NCBI RefSeq assembly: GCF_006149005.1
Contig: NZ_VBSL01000014.1
Span: 62,001 to 126,000, forward strand
Direction: 5' to 3'
Source: Larkinella sp. C7
GTDB taxonomy: Bacteria > Bacteroidota > Bacteroidia > Cytophagales > Spirosomataceae
DNA length: 64,000 bases
Shown here: piece by piece, positions 35,322 to 44,182 of the stretch
Position numbering within the stretch: position 1 is the first letter of the stretch
Layout of the letters: each line of letters opens with the position of its first letter
The notes under the pieces: generated by a model
What the model was told of the DNA's origin: nothing
Seen by the model: the letters and a program-made list of their open reading frames with translations, nothing else
The model's database searches: none
Position numbers and translations under genes: made by a program

Positions 35322-36593
35322 TTAGTTAGGAAAGAAAAGGGTAAAGGTGTGCAGTCGGCCCCGCTCGTCGTAGCAATAGTCAACGGTCATGCCGTAGCGG
35401 TCGGCGATTTGTTTGACCAACGCCAGGCCCAAACCGGTTGACTCCGGGCGGGCCGGGTTTTTCACGAAACGGTCGAAGAGTTGGTCCGCCGGAAAAGGTA
35501 GCGGAGGGCCAACGTTTGTTACCGTAAATTGCGAGTTGGTCAGGTCCAGTTGGGCGAACGTACTGGGCAATGCATGGGTAAGCGAGTTCTTGAGCAGATT
35601 GCTGATCAATACCTCGGCTAAGTACGGATTCATCAACCGGGAAACGTCCGGTTCGATGAGCGTTGTCCAGTTTAAGCCCCGGTGCTGGGCATAGGCGGCA
35701 AAGTTGAGATGCAGCCGATTGACCAGTTCGCTCAGGTTTACCCGTTGCTGATCGGCAAACTGGTTATTTTCTATCTTGGTCAGTAGCAACAGGCTTTTGT
35801 TTAGTTGTACCAGTCTCCGAACCGACTGTTGAGCCTGTTCCATCAGGTTGACCTGCTCCTCGGTGAGCGGTTCGGTTGTCAGGAGCCGGTCTAACTGCGT
35901 CGTAACGACGGCCAGGGGTGTCTGCATCTCGTGGGCAGCATGGTCGGTGAACTCCTTCTGCCCTACGTACTGCCGGTGCAGCGTCAGGCTCATGTCGTTG
36001 AGTGCCACGCTCAACTGATCGAACTCGTCAATTCCACTCCGGTCAAATGTGTCCGGGGTACGTTCGTTCAGGCGGTACGTTCTCAACTGATCGATGAGTC
36101 GGTAGAACGGTTGCCAGAGCCGACGTGAAATCCAGCCGTTCAGCAGGGTCAGCAGAATAAGCAGGAGGACAAAGGCGACCATAACCCCCAGGGAAAGCAA
36201 ATGAGCGATTTCTTCAAACTCACCCATCGCCTGCCTGACCACGATCAGGTACATGCGGTCCCCGATCTGGGCCGTTGCCGTTAACCGCCGAACCGGAACG
36301 GGTTCCTGCTCCCGCCGGTCGAACTCTACCGTGTCAGAGTACATGCGGCCGATCGGATGTCCCGATGGCAGCAGCGCGATATAGGGATTGTCTAACAGAT
36401 GGTGCCCCCGGTTCAGGGGTACCCGGGCCGTTTGAAGCTGATGCTGAATGAAAGCCAGATCACTGCTGAGTTGCTCGTCTACTTCATACCGGATGACTCG
36501 GTTAATCAGCGTACCAAAAAACCACACTCCACCGAGGGCAACCGGAATGGCCGCCAGCATAAGGTATAGTAACGTTTTGCGGAGTAAGCTCAT
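35322..36593 (-). CDS. HAMP-type sensor histidine kinase (HK3)
   Basis: The 423-residue kinase closely resembles HK1: same N-terminal pattern (LMLAAIPVALGGVWFFGTLI, EVDEQLSSDLAF), TM2 (LGVMVAFVLLLILLTLLNGW), His221 in HAAHEMQTPLAVV, N-box NLLKNSLTHALPST and G-box STGLGLALVKQIAD. The ATG at 36593 overlaps RR3 by 4 bp. The sensor loop is similar enough to HK1 to suggest related signals. Confidence 0.92.
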   Translation of the reverse strand: MSLLRKTLLYLMLAAIPVALGGVWFFGTLINRVIRYEVDEQLSSDLAFIQHQLQTARVPLNRGHHLLDNPYIALLPSGHPIGRMYSDTVEFDRREQEPVPVRRLTATAQIGDRMYLIVVRQAMGEFEEIAHLLSLGVMVAFVLLLILLTLLNGWISRRLWQPFYRLIDQLRTYRLNERTPDTFDRSGIDEFDQLSVALNDMSLTLHRQYVGQKEFTDHAAHEMQTPLAVVTTQLDRLLTTEPLTEEQVNLMEQAQQSVRRLVQLNKSLLLLTKIENNQFADQQRVNLSELVNRLHLNFAAYAQHRGLNWTTLIEPDVSRLMNPYLAEVLISNLLKNSLTHALPSTFAQLDLTNSQFTVTNVGPPLPFPADQLFDRFVKNPARPESTGLGLALVKQIADRYGMTVDYCYDERGRLHTFTLFFPN

Positions 36594-37267
36594 GTCGTGG
36601 TAAACAGGTATCCGGCTCCGTACCGCGTTTTGAGGTAGTCCGGGCAACCCGCGTCCATGAGTTTACGCCGGAGGTTCTTGATGTGGGTGTATAGAAAGTC
36701 ATGCGAATCCGCCATATCCATGTGATCGCCCCAAACGTACTCGGCAATGGCTGATTTGGTCAGGAGCCGGTTTGAGTTGGCGATGAAGAAGAGCAACAGG
36801 TTATATTCTTTTTCGGTCAGCTCAATCCGTTGGTCCGCAACAGTCACCCGATGCGAGAGCGGATCAACGACAATCTCCCCGTAGCGAATCAGGTTGCTGC
36901 CACCGAAAAACCGCCGACGCAACACCGACTTGATGCGGGCGTTGAGTTCGGGCAGGTGAAAAGGCTTGGTGATGTAGTCGTCCGACCCCAGTTCCAGGCC
37001 CGTCAATTTGTCATCGAGTGAGTCTTTGGCCGATATGATAATGAGTCCGCTTTCTTTATCAGCGGCTTTTAACTGGCGGATCAGGTTCAGGCCGTTGCCG
37101 TCGGGCAGGCCGATGTCCACCACCACACAATCATAGTCGTAGTCATTGAGTGCCATTGAGGCTTTGGCGAACGTAGCGGCTGTCGTCATAACGTACCCCT
37201 CTTCTTCGAGGTACTGCCGCATGGCCAGCAGCAGGCTTGGCTCATCTTCTACCAGCAGGATTTTCAT
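36590..37267 (-). CDS. OmpR-family response regulator (RR3)
   Basis: The 225-residue protein has VEDEPS, Asp51 (VVVDIGLPDGNG), IISAKDS, YITKPF and the winged helix with SHDFLYTHIKNLRRKL, the same recognition helix as RR1. It lies 36 bp after the TonB receptor gene on the same strand with no promoter-like gap, so receptor, RR3, HK3 and the EamA remnant probably form one operon driven from upstream of 39712. Confidence 0.92.
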   Translation of the reverse strand: MKILLVEDEPSLLLAMRQYLEEEGYVMTTAATFAKASMALNDYDYDCVVVDIGLPDGNGLNLIRQLKAADKESGLIIISAKDSLDDKLTGLELGSDDYITKPFHLPELNARIKSVLRRRFFGGSNLIRYGEIVVDPLSHRVTVADQRIELTEKEYNLLLFFIANSNRLLTKSAIAEYVWGDHMDMADSHDFLYTHIKNLRRKLMDAGCPDYLKTRYGAGYLFTTT

Positions 37268-37303
37268 AGCTAATGCCCGCTATGGGCCAGTTAACCCGAT
37301 GAT

Positions 37304-39712
37304 TCAAAACTTATGGCTGTATCCGACCCGGAAGACCTGGGTTTCGTAATAATCGGTGCTGACGAAACGGAAGCCTTCCCCTTGTACCTGCCGACGAATC
37401 CGCAGGGTGTTGGCAATATCGGTGGCGTTCAAAAACCATTCGCCTTTGCCGCCCTGAACCACTTTCTTTATCCCACCATCGATGGAAAAACGGGAATCGA
37501 TCCGGCCCTGTGGCACCAGGTCAGGCGCTAAGTAAATGGCCGTCAGTTGAGCCTCCACCTGCTTTTCAAATCGAAGCAGCCCGTTGACTTTGGCGTTGCC
37601 CGACAGCAGTTGTTGCCGCCCGGCGGAGAACGTGTTGCGAACGGGGTACAGGTTGGTAACTGCAAAGGCATCGATGGTCGACTGGTAGCCATTCAGATTC
37701 ACGTTGACGGTAACGCGCGGGCTAAGTTTCTGAGACGCGGCCACTTCCAACCCGGTGTTGCGGCTGCGCCCCGCGTTCTGGAAGATGTTGTAGATCAACG
37801 TACTGCCCGGCACCATACTGCCAATCCGGGTGATGGTTGCCTGCATCTCCTTGTGATAAGCCGCCGAGTACAAATACCCCGCGTTCCAGCTTGTCTTATA
37901 GCCCAACTCGAACGATGTGGTGAATTGGGGCCGCAGCGCCGGATTGCCAACTTTGATAATTTCAGCATCGTCGTACTTGGGGAAAATGCGGATGTCCACC
38001 TCGTTGGGCCGATCCACCCGGCGGTTGTAGAACAGGGAAAAGCGGTTGTTGTCGTCTAATTTGTAGGTCAGCCTGACATTGGGAAACGGCTGGGCGTAGT
38101 GGTATCCGTCGCTTTTATACGTGTTGTGGTTTGGGTTGACACGGTATTGCAAATCCACGTATTCGTAGCGCAGTCCGGCCTCCACCTCTACCCGCTTGCT
38201 CTCGAAGACATAACTGCCGTAGAGAGCCGGAATCACCTCGCTGTAAGTAGCCTCGCCACCGGCGTTCACATCCAAGGGGGAGTTCAGGCCCGGAAAAAAC
38301 TGCATATTGGTGGGGATGTAGCGTCGTCGCAGTTTGGCCCCGGCCTCCACACGCCCGTAGCGCAGCGGCTGGACGTAATCAATCGTCAAATCGCCCACGT
38401 GTTCGTCCGACAGCAATTTAAACGAGTCGGTGCCGGTGAAGCTGGGCAGACTATTGGTAAAAAAGTACTTCTCGTCTTCGCGGTGAAAGGTGTAGTTCAG
38501 CCCTACGTTGAGCAGCCGCCCCGGTTGGCTGAATTTGTGCTGCCAGCCTGCGGAGGCCGTTACGGTGGTCTTTAGCTCATCTTCCAGAAACTGCCACAGC
38601 CGCAGCCGCTCGGAGAGATTACCGTTAAAAAACGGCTCGTCGCCCCGATCAATGATTTTCTCACTGCTAAACAGACCGGATACCGAAATCGTGTTATTGG
38701 CATTGGCGAACCAGTCAAAGCCTGCTTTACCCGTGATGATGTTGGTGTTCCGGTTACGTTTGAGTTGTTGCCGGATGACCGGTCCCGTGTCGTAAAAACG
38801 GTCGGTAAACTCGTTTTTGTTGAGCGTCTGGGTGTAGAGGTTATCACCCTGCAAAAACAGATTTACCTTATTTTTTCGATAGTTGAGCGAAATCGACGGA
38901 TTCAGCTTGGGAGTGGCCTGGTACTGAGGGCGGATGCCGGGAAAATTCGTGGCTTTTTGCCAAAGTGCCCCAACGCCTACGGCCATGCCTACTTTGCCGT
39001 TGAAGCCTTCTTTTTTCTCCTTTTTATAGATGATGTTGATAATGCCCGCGTTACCATTGGCATCGTAACGGGCCGACGGATTGTTGATGATCTCGATTTT
39101 CTCGATGGCCGAAGCCGGAATATTCGCCAGCCCCGACTGCCCTCCAAAGCCCGTGAGGGCGGTTTGTTTACCATCGAGCAGCACCATCACACGGTCGTTA
39201 CCCCGTAGCAGCACCTTCCCGTCCCCATCGACGGTCACGCCGGGGAGGTTTTTCATCGATTCAAGCACCGAGCCGCCCGCCTGACTAATGTTGTCGGCTA
39301 CGCTGAACGTTTTTTTGTCCATCGTGCCGGCGATGGCTTCCTGCTGAGCCGTCACGACCACCTCCCCCAACTGCGCCACGTCTTCGGTCAGTTCCAGCGT
39401 ACCGACGTTGAGAAATTCACTCAGTTGCCCCACGCGAACCGCCTGGACACGGGGCCGGTAGCCAACATAGGTAACGCGGAGCAGGTAATCGCCCGGTTTG
39501 ACGCCCACCATCGAAAACAGCCCGGCTTCATTGGTAATACCCCCGGTCACAAAGGCACTGTCCGCTGGCATCAGCAAGGTGACGTTCACGTAAGGAAGCG
39601 GAGCTTTTTGGTCCATTTCTTTAATCGTTCCTGACAGCGTAACCACGTTTGTTTGCGCCGCCACGGCTCCGGCAGCAAGCACGAAAAGAGCAAGAAAGAA
39701 GGCTGATTTCAT
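37304..39712 (-). CDS. TonB-dependent receptor-like outer-membrane protein (OMP_b-brl_3 type)
   Basis: The 802-residue protein has a signal peptide (FFLALFVLAAGAVAAQ), a CarboxypepD_reg-like domain (about 25-115; TLSGTIKEMDQKAPLPYVNV), a plug (LESMKNLPGVTVDGDGKVLL) and a barrel ending in FRVGYSHKF. The plug lacks a clear TonB box, as common in this outer-membrane beta-barrel family. A degenerate regulator box (39756-39772) lies 44 bp upstream and RR3/HK3 follow downstream, so receptor and sensor may belong to one response. The ligand is unknown. Confidence 0.9.
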   Translation of the reverse strand: MKSAFFLALFVLAAGAVAAQTNVVTLSGTIKEMDQKAPLPYVNVTLLMPADSAFVTGGITNEAGLFSMVGVKPGDYLLRVTYVGYRPRVQAVRVGQLSEFLNVGTLELTEDVAQLGEVVVTAQQEAIAGTMDKKTFSVADNISQAGGSVLESMKNLPGVTVDGDGKVLLRGNDRVMVLLDGKQTALTGFGGQSGLANIPASAIEKIEIINNPSARYDANGNAGIINIIYKKEKKEGFNGKVGMAVGVGALWQKATNFPGIRPQYQATPKLNPSISLNYRKNKVNLFLQGDNLYTQTLNKNEFTDRFYDTGPVIRQQLKRNRNTNIITGKAGFDWFANANNTISVSGLFSSEKIIDRGDEPFFNGNLSERLRLWQFLEDELKTTVTASAGWQHKFSQPGRLLNVGLNYTFHREDEKYFFTNSLPSFTGTDSFKLLSDEHVGDLTIDYVQPLRYGRVEAGAKLRRRYIPTNMQFFPGLNSPLDVNAGGEATYSEVIPALYGSYVFESKRVEVEAGLRYEYVDLQYRVNPNHNTYKSDGYHYAQPFPNVRLTYKLDDNNRFSLFYNRRVDRPNEVDIRIFPKYDDAEIIKVGNPALRPQFTTSFELGYKTSWNAGYLYSAAYHKEMQATITRIGSMVPGSTLIYNIFQNAGRSRNTGLEVAASQKLSPRVTVNVNLNGYQSTIDAFAVTNLYPVRNTFSAGRQQLLSGNAKVNGLLRFEKQVEAQLTAIYLAPDLVPQGRIDSRFSIDGGIKKVVQGGKGEWFLNATDIANTLRIRRQVQGEGFRFVSTDYYETQVFRVGYSHKF

Positions 39713-39755
39713 TAGGCAGTTTTTAGGAGTAAACGCACAAAGCTACCGGATAAAT

Positions 39756-39772
39756 CTATAGCAATTCTGAAG
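39756..39772 (-). promoter_or_regulatory. Degenerate direct-repeat regulator box (upstream of TonB receptor/RR3/HK3)
   Basis: On the + strand CTATAG at 39756-39761 and CTGAAG at 39767-39772, period 11; one half is perfect, the other matches four of six positions. It is 44 bp before the receptor ATG. Confidence 0.42.
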
Positions 39773-39879
39773 TCGAAATAATGCCCTGATCTCTATTTAG
39801 GTACGTGCTGATAGAACAGATTGCTTTTTTGGTGAATGATTAGCAAATTGCTCAACACATCCATTTGTCAGGTATCAAC

Positions 39880-40086
39880 CTAGATAGTCAAAGGAAGTAG
39901 TTTGTGTTCCGCCGTTCCGTCGGCGTTGGCTACCTGGAGTTTAGAAGCGGAGGGACCAATTCGGTTCATCGGCATAATGGGCTTCTCGCCGACCCCACTT
40001 TGGCTAAAGTCGGACTGAGCAGCACCGTTCAAACTCAGTACCTTCAGGAGAGGTAGCAGGAAAGCCAGGGTTGTTTTGGTTTTCAT
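39880..40086 (-). pseudogene. Truncated N-terminus of a TolB/PD40-like secreted protein
   Basis: The 68-residue frame has a signal peptide (MKTKTTLAFLLPLLKVLSLN) and ends with SKLQVANADGTAEHKLLP, which looks like the first beta-propeller blade of a WD40-like/PD40 protein (ANADG motif). The rest of the propeller is missing. A small intact protein cannot be excluded. Confidence 0.4.
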
Positions 40087-40257
40087 TGCATTATCAGTGT
40101 AAGTGTGGCAGAACCGAGCCTACCGCTATACTCCGTTGCACGACTCAGCCCTCACAAGCCAAAAGTAGAATCGGCCCGGTGCGTCCAAAAAAGAATCGGG
40201 TTGAATAGCGGGTTTCGCCGGTTAGACAGCACGTTTTAGCGGATGGATACTTGGGTG

Positions 40258-42156
40258 TTAAATGGCCTGGACCCTGGCCGACTTGATGGAGGTTTCAGAC
40301 AGGGGAAGTGTCACCGTGAACTCGGTAAACGTTCCGACTTCGGTCAGTACGGTCAGGGTGCCCCCGTAGCCTTTTGTAATGATGTCATAACTGAGCGACA
40401 GGCCCAGTCCCGTTCCTTGTCCGGTGGGTTTAGTCGTGAAGAAGGGCTGAAATATTTTGGCCCGAACCGATGCCGGAATGCCCGTCCCGTTGTCCCATAC
40501 TTTCAAGCTGACCTGTTGTCCCGCACGGCTGGTTTGCACCACAATTTCAGGCTTAAAAGCGTTTGAATCAGTGGTCCGCTTCTGTTCGAGGGCGTAAAAC
40601 GAGTTATTGAAGAGGTTGAGTAACACCCGACTTATTTCCTGTTGCGCTACGTTAATAGTGCCAATTTGCGGGTCGAATTGGGTAATGAGTTTGGCCTCGA
40701 AGGAGCGGCATTTGGCCTGTATTGTATGGTAAGCCATCAGCAAATGTTCCTCAACCAGTCGGTTCAGATCAGTCGGCTCCCGTTCGCCCGTGATGGTTCG
40801 GCTGTGTTCGAGCATTCCTTTGAGGATGGTAGAGGCCCGCGCGCCGTGCTGAGAAATTTTTTGCAGGTTCTGCTTCAGGTCAGTCAGTAATTCGGCTTGC
40901 AGTTGGTGATCCAGCTTTTCTTCTTCGTGTAGCTGGGTCAATTCCTCCACCAGTTCGGCAGATACTTCGGAGAAATTATTGACAAAATTCAGCGGGTTCT
41001 GAATCTCGTGAGCGATGCCCGCTGTCAACTCGCCCAGAGCGGCCATCTTCTCGGATTGAATAAGTTGGTTCTGGGTCGTTTTCAACTCACTCAACGTGGT
41101 TTCGAGCGTTTCCTTCTGTTCGTTTAGCTGGCGATTGGCCCTTCTTCGTTGGCGGTTTGCCCGGATCAGCGTGATCGAGAACGCCAGTAGCAGCCCCGCT
41201 AAACCCAGCACGGCAAACAACACCTGTCGTTGTTGGCGGGCTTGTTGGTCGCTCAATTGCCGCTCGGTGGTTAGCAGTTTAATCTGCGTTTCCTTTTTCT
41301 GAGCCACCTGCCGGAATTGCAGGTCGGCAACCTGGCGGGCCGTGACCTCAGCGGCAAGGTTGTCCTTGTAAGCAGTGTATTGCACGTAATAATTGTACGC
41401 CTGTGCATAATCGCCCCGCTGGGCAAATCGCTGACTTAATTGCTGACTGGAGTCCCGTATTTTCTTCTTTTCGGTTAATTGCTTCACATCAGCGGAAGGC
41501 TGGTCTCGTCTTCTGACTAAGCTATCGAGCCAACGTTCGGTGAAGTGGCCGGAAGCACGCAAGTTAACCCGTATCACTTCATCGGGTGTCACCCCGGTTC
41601 CAAACGTGCGCTGGAAGGGGGATGAGGTAGTCCTGAATGGTATTTTGATACTTTGGGGATTACCCGGTCTGGGTACTCTGTTGCCTTCCCGACCATTGAG
41701 GGTAGCCCGGCTCATCGTCTCGCCCAATGCCGCCAGTACCGGAGCCAATTTATCGCCATTTGGCTGGCTCATCAGTTCGCTTAGGCGGGCCATTGCCCAA
41801 CCCACTTCGCGCTGGTCCTGTAGTTGCGGGACCAGTGCCAGAACTTCGGCCTGAACCGTAGCCGCCTGGGGCTGATTTTCTCGCCAAGCCATACTGGCTA
41901 ACTGGCTTAAAGCCACCAGTTGCCCGGCTGAATCGTTTAGGCGACGGGTTTCCCGAAGAAGTGAATCGGTTATCGCCCCGTCAGGAAAGCGGTTGTTTTG
42001 CTGCAAACTTCTTTTGACTCGTCTGATCTGAGCCATGTCAGAAGCTTTCACTTGTAAGCTATCCGTTCGGGTATCCTGCCCACGTAGCATTGACATCGTC
42101 TGAAAAACGACGATCAACGTTAGGAATAGTTTGCCGACGAAGCCCCTTACTTGCAT
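40258..42156 (-). CDS. Sensor histidine kinase with helical periplasmic region
   Basis: The 632-residue protein has a signal/TM at the N-terminus, a periplasmic helical region of about 300 residues (with one TPR-like piece RFAQRGDYAQAYNYYVQYTA), TM2 (LFAVLGLAGLLLAFSITLI), a coiled coil (RQLNEQKETLETTLSELKTT), HisKA-like box (GELTAGIAHEIQNPLNFVNN) and HATPase_c (NLFNNSFYALEQK, GQGTGLGLSLSYDI). This matches kinases of the 7TMR/TPR-linked type common in Bacteroidota. No response regulator gene is adjacent, so its partner is elsewhere. The ATG at 42156 is chosen; the longer TTG start (42204) is unlikely. Confidence 0.9.
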   Translation of the reverse strand: MQVRGFVGKLFLTLIVVFQTMSMLRGQDTRTDSLQVKASDMAQIRRVKRSLQQNNRFPDGAITDSLLRETRRLNDSAGQLVALSQLASMAWRENQPQAATVQAEVLALVPQLQDQREVGWAMARLSELMSQPNGDKLAPVLAALGETMSRATLNGREGNRVPRPGNPQSIKIPFRTTSSPFQRTFGTGVTPDEVIRVNLRASGHFTERWLDSLVRRRDQPSADVKQLTEKKKIRDSSQQLSQRFAQRGDYAQAYNYYVQYTAYKDNLAAEVTARQVADLQFRQVAQKKETQIKLLTTERQLSDQQARQQRQVLFAVLGLAGLLLAFSITLIRANRQRRRANRQLNEQKETLETTLSELKTTQNQLIQSEKMAALGELTAGIAHEIQNPLNFVNNFSEVSAELVEELTQLHEEEKLDHQLQAELLTDLKQNLQKISQHGARASTILKGMLEHSRTITGEREPTDLNRLVEEHLLMAYHTIQAKCRSFEAKLITQFDPQIGTINVAQQEISRVLLNLFNNSFYALEQKRTTDSNAFKPEIVVQTSRAGQQVSLKVWDNGTGIPASVRAKIFQPFFTTKPTGQGTGLGLSLSYDIITKGYGGTLTVLTEVGTFTEFTVTLPLSETSIKSARVQAI

Positions 42157-42204
42157 GGCCGCATTGAATAACTTAAGATTTGGGAATGACCAGAAAAGGT
42201 ACAA

Positions 42205-42466
42205 AAATTACTTGGAACAATCAGTTGTACAGGGCTTTCACTTGCCCAGCCACTCCTTAAAACTGACAACCTAATTTCAGGATCAGACAAAGTGTAAGGC
42301 TATTTCAGTGTAATACAACCACCGGAAAGTTACCCGACTTTATATCTTTACTTATGCCGTTGGGCTGTATTATTGGAGACCATAAAAAAAAGGCTGGGGT
42401 AAACATGACCGAAAGGGGGTCAGTACCGTACTATAAAAAGGATTGTTAAGAAAACGAAAGAAAAAT
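42205..42466. other. Gene-free stretch upstream of sensor kinase
   Basis: No supported gene. The sequence at 42381-42405 (A8-GGCTGGGGTAAA) resembles the arm of the 33-bp inverted repeat at 30981-31069 and is discussed as a finding. Confidence 0.5.
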
Positions 42467-42503
42467 AATGTAAACCACTTCGGTGTAATTAGTGGTTTAC
42501 ATT
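42467..42503 (-). terminator. Rho-independent terminator at the end of the copper island
   Basis: A 13-bp perfect stem (AATGTAAACCACT / AGTGGTTTACATT) with an 11-nt loop lies just after the stop codon of the minus-strand gene ending at 42509. On the minus strand it is followed by ATTTTTCTTTC. Confidence 0.72.
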
Positions 42504-42508
42504 GATAA

Positions 42509-42970
42509 TCATTTCATCTTCATATCCTTATGCTCGTTTTTCATCTGAAGACAGTGCATAGCGCAGGCTCCATACTGCTTATAACTTTCATGAACCAAAA
42601 GAACAGTTTTACCATTTTTATCTTTGACTTCACAAATCCCATTCATGGGAACAGATACGGTTAAACTGTCACTGGCACCGCCATTGACATGATAAAGATA
42701 GTTACCGTTTTTTGCGGCTTTGCCTAGCTTTTCGCCCGTTGTGGCATCAAATGCATTACCCTGATTATCGATGTGGGCGATTTTTATCCCTGCCGCATTT
42801 TTGATTATCCCGTCACTAGTGACCCAGCCAATGTGTTTTCCTTCTGCATCAGTGATCTTTCCCTTCGCATCAACAGACGGTATTGGCTGTTTGTAATTTT
42901 GAGCATAGCCGTTTGGTGCAGCTGTTAAAGTGACAACTGCCAGGAAAATAAAAAATAGTAGCTTTTTCAT
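42509..42970 (-). CDS. Secreted beta-flower-like repeat protein
   Basis: The 153-residue protein has a signal peptide (MKKLLFFIFLAVVTLTAAPN) and short repeats of the type DAKGKITDAEGKHIGWVTSD and GIKIAHIDNQGNAFDATTGE. Relatives are annotated as five-fold beta-flower proteins; function is unknown. The C-terminus contains two Cys (GACAMHC) and Met/His residues (MKNEHKDMKMK) that could bind copper. It is the last gene of the copper island. The start at 42997 (MKLNK) is less likely. Confidence 0.75.
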   Translation of the reverse strand: MKKLLFFIFLAVVTLTAAPNGYAQNYKQPIPSVDAKGKITDAEGKHIGWVTSDGIIKNAAGIKIAHIDNQGNAFDATTGEKLGKAAKNGNYLYHVNGGASDSLTVSVPMNGICEVKDKNGKTVLLVHESYKQYGACAMHCLQMKNEHKDMKMK

Positions 42971-43147
42971 CGGAGAATTTCGTTTATTTAATTTCATACC
43001 AAGTTTAAGTGTTTACTAATCAGCAAACTATGATCAAGATCAATAGCAGAGATGACCTAAGCCTGCTTAGGAAGACACACCGAAAATTCAGGAACTCCCG
43101 ATATCGGTATATCATCACTATAGGCACTATACGTTAGCCGTTTTTTG

Positions 43148-43492
43148 TTAAACCGGGGTAGCCATTTCTTCACAAGCTTTGGCGCATCTGCGGCACGCTT
43201 CTGCACACCGCCGGCAATGATCCATCCCCATAGCGGCGTGTTTTTCGCACTCCTGAGCACAGGCATTACAAGTATCTGCACAAACGCGGCACAAGTGTGC
43301 GCTGAAACTACTTCCCAGGCTCATTACTTCGGCGGCACTGCGACAAATCGCGGCACATTCAATATCAAGTTGGATACACTTGGCCAAATGCCCCACGTTT
43401 TCTTCACTTAAACAGGCAGTTGCACAATGACTGCAAGCGAGCGCACAGGCTACACAGGCATCAATACAGTCTTTAAATTGTTTATTTTCCAT
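43148..43492 (-). CDS. Four-helix-bundle copper-storage-like protein (Csp/DUF326)
   Basis: The 114-residue protein has 19 cysteines, mostly spaced as CxxxC along helices (ACVACALACSHCATACL, CRRCAEACRRCAKACEE). This is the pattern of DUF326/Csp proteins, which bind many Cu(I) ions inside a four-helix bundle. No signal peptide is seen, so it is probably cytosolic. It lies in the same orientation as the copper ATPase and oxidase, consistent with a role in copper buffering. Confidence 0.85.
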   Translation of the reverse strand: MENKQFKDCIDACVACALACSHCATACLSEENVGHLAKCIQLDIECAAICRSAAEVMSLGSSFSAHLCRVCADTCNACAQECEKHAAMGMDHCRRCAEACRRCAKACEEMATPV

Positions 43493-43515
43493 TATTTGAC
43501 CATTTAAGGATGAAT

Positions 43516-44025
43516 TTATTTACTTCTGTTTACTAATAACCAGGTCTGAAATTGAGCTATTTCTTTATTTTGATCTTCGACGATCATCGATGACAGTGTT
43601 TTATATTGTATATTCTTTTCCATCAATAGCTGCATTTGCGCCATTTCGGTAGCGCTCTGATGATGACCAATCATCAGCGTCGCAAAATCCTGATCGATGT
43701 TTCCGGTGATGATCTGTAAGTTGGCCTGTTTTCCCATCCGGTCCATTCCATCCATCATTTGCAGGTGAAATTCCATGTTCATCGTTATCGGGGTACTCGT
43801 GGCCAGGAAGGAATCAAGCTGGGTAATTTCTTTCTTTTGTGCATCGATAATGGCTTGTGCCATTGCTTTCATTTCACTATTGCTACCTGATTTCAATTCC
43901 AGCTCAGCCATTTCAATGGCACCCATATGATGCATTTTCATCATCGTTGCGTAGTCGATATCCGGATCCTGGGTCGTTTTCATCGTTTCCATTTCAGCCA
44001 TCATATCATGCATCACAGTCATCAT
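43516..44025 (-). CDS. DUF305 family protein (signal peptide displaced by frameshift)
   Basis: The 169-residue protein contains two DUF305 halves with repeated HHxxAxEMA-type motifs (MKMHHMGAIEMAELEL, MIGHHQSATEMAQMQL). DUF305 proteins are four-helix, ferritin-like and often found with copper resistance genes. The ATG lies at 44025; upstream on the same strand, MKTTFRILTLLSLLLQLHVL reads as a signal sequence in another frame, and the in-frame version (AFTTSCSI) ends with a TAA stop just before DADAVKIQAHDQNQ. The exported form therefore seems lost or the sequence contains an error. Confidence 0.78.
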   Translation of the reverse strand: MMTVMHDMMAEMETMKTTQDPDIDYATMMKMHHMGAIEMAELELKSGSNSEMKAMAQAIIDAQKKEITQLDSFLATSTPITMNMEFHLQMMDGMDRMGKQANLQIITGNIDQDFATLMIGHHQSATEMAQMQLLMEKNIQYKTLSSMIVEDQNKEIAQFQTWLLVNRSK

Positions 44026-44182
44026 TTGATTCTGGTCATGGGCCTGGATTTTAACTGCATCAGCGTCTTATATAGAACATGAAGTTGTAAAAGCAAGGAA
44101 AGCAGCGTTAAGATTCTGAAAGTTGTCTTCATCGTGTTTAATTTTAGTATTCTAAAAATATAAACTGGGTATTCTATAAATT

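Noticed and set aside
40258-42156. Pairing of the sensor kinase with RR3
   Set aside because: RR3 is already coupled to HK3 by a 4-bp overlap and the kinase lies behind a gap with a pseudogene; its partner is likely elsewhere.
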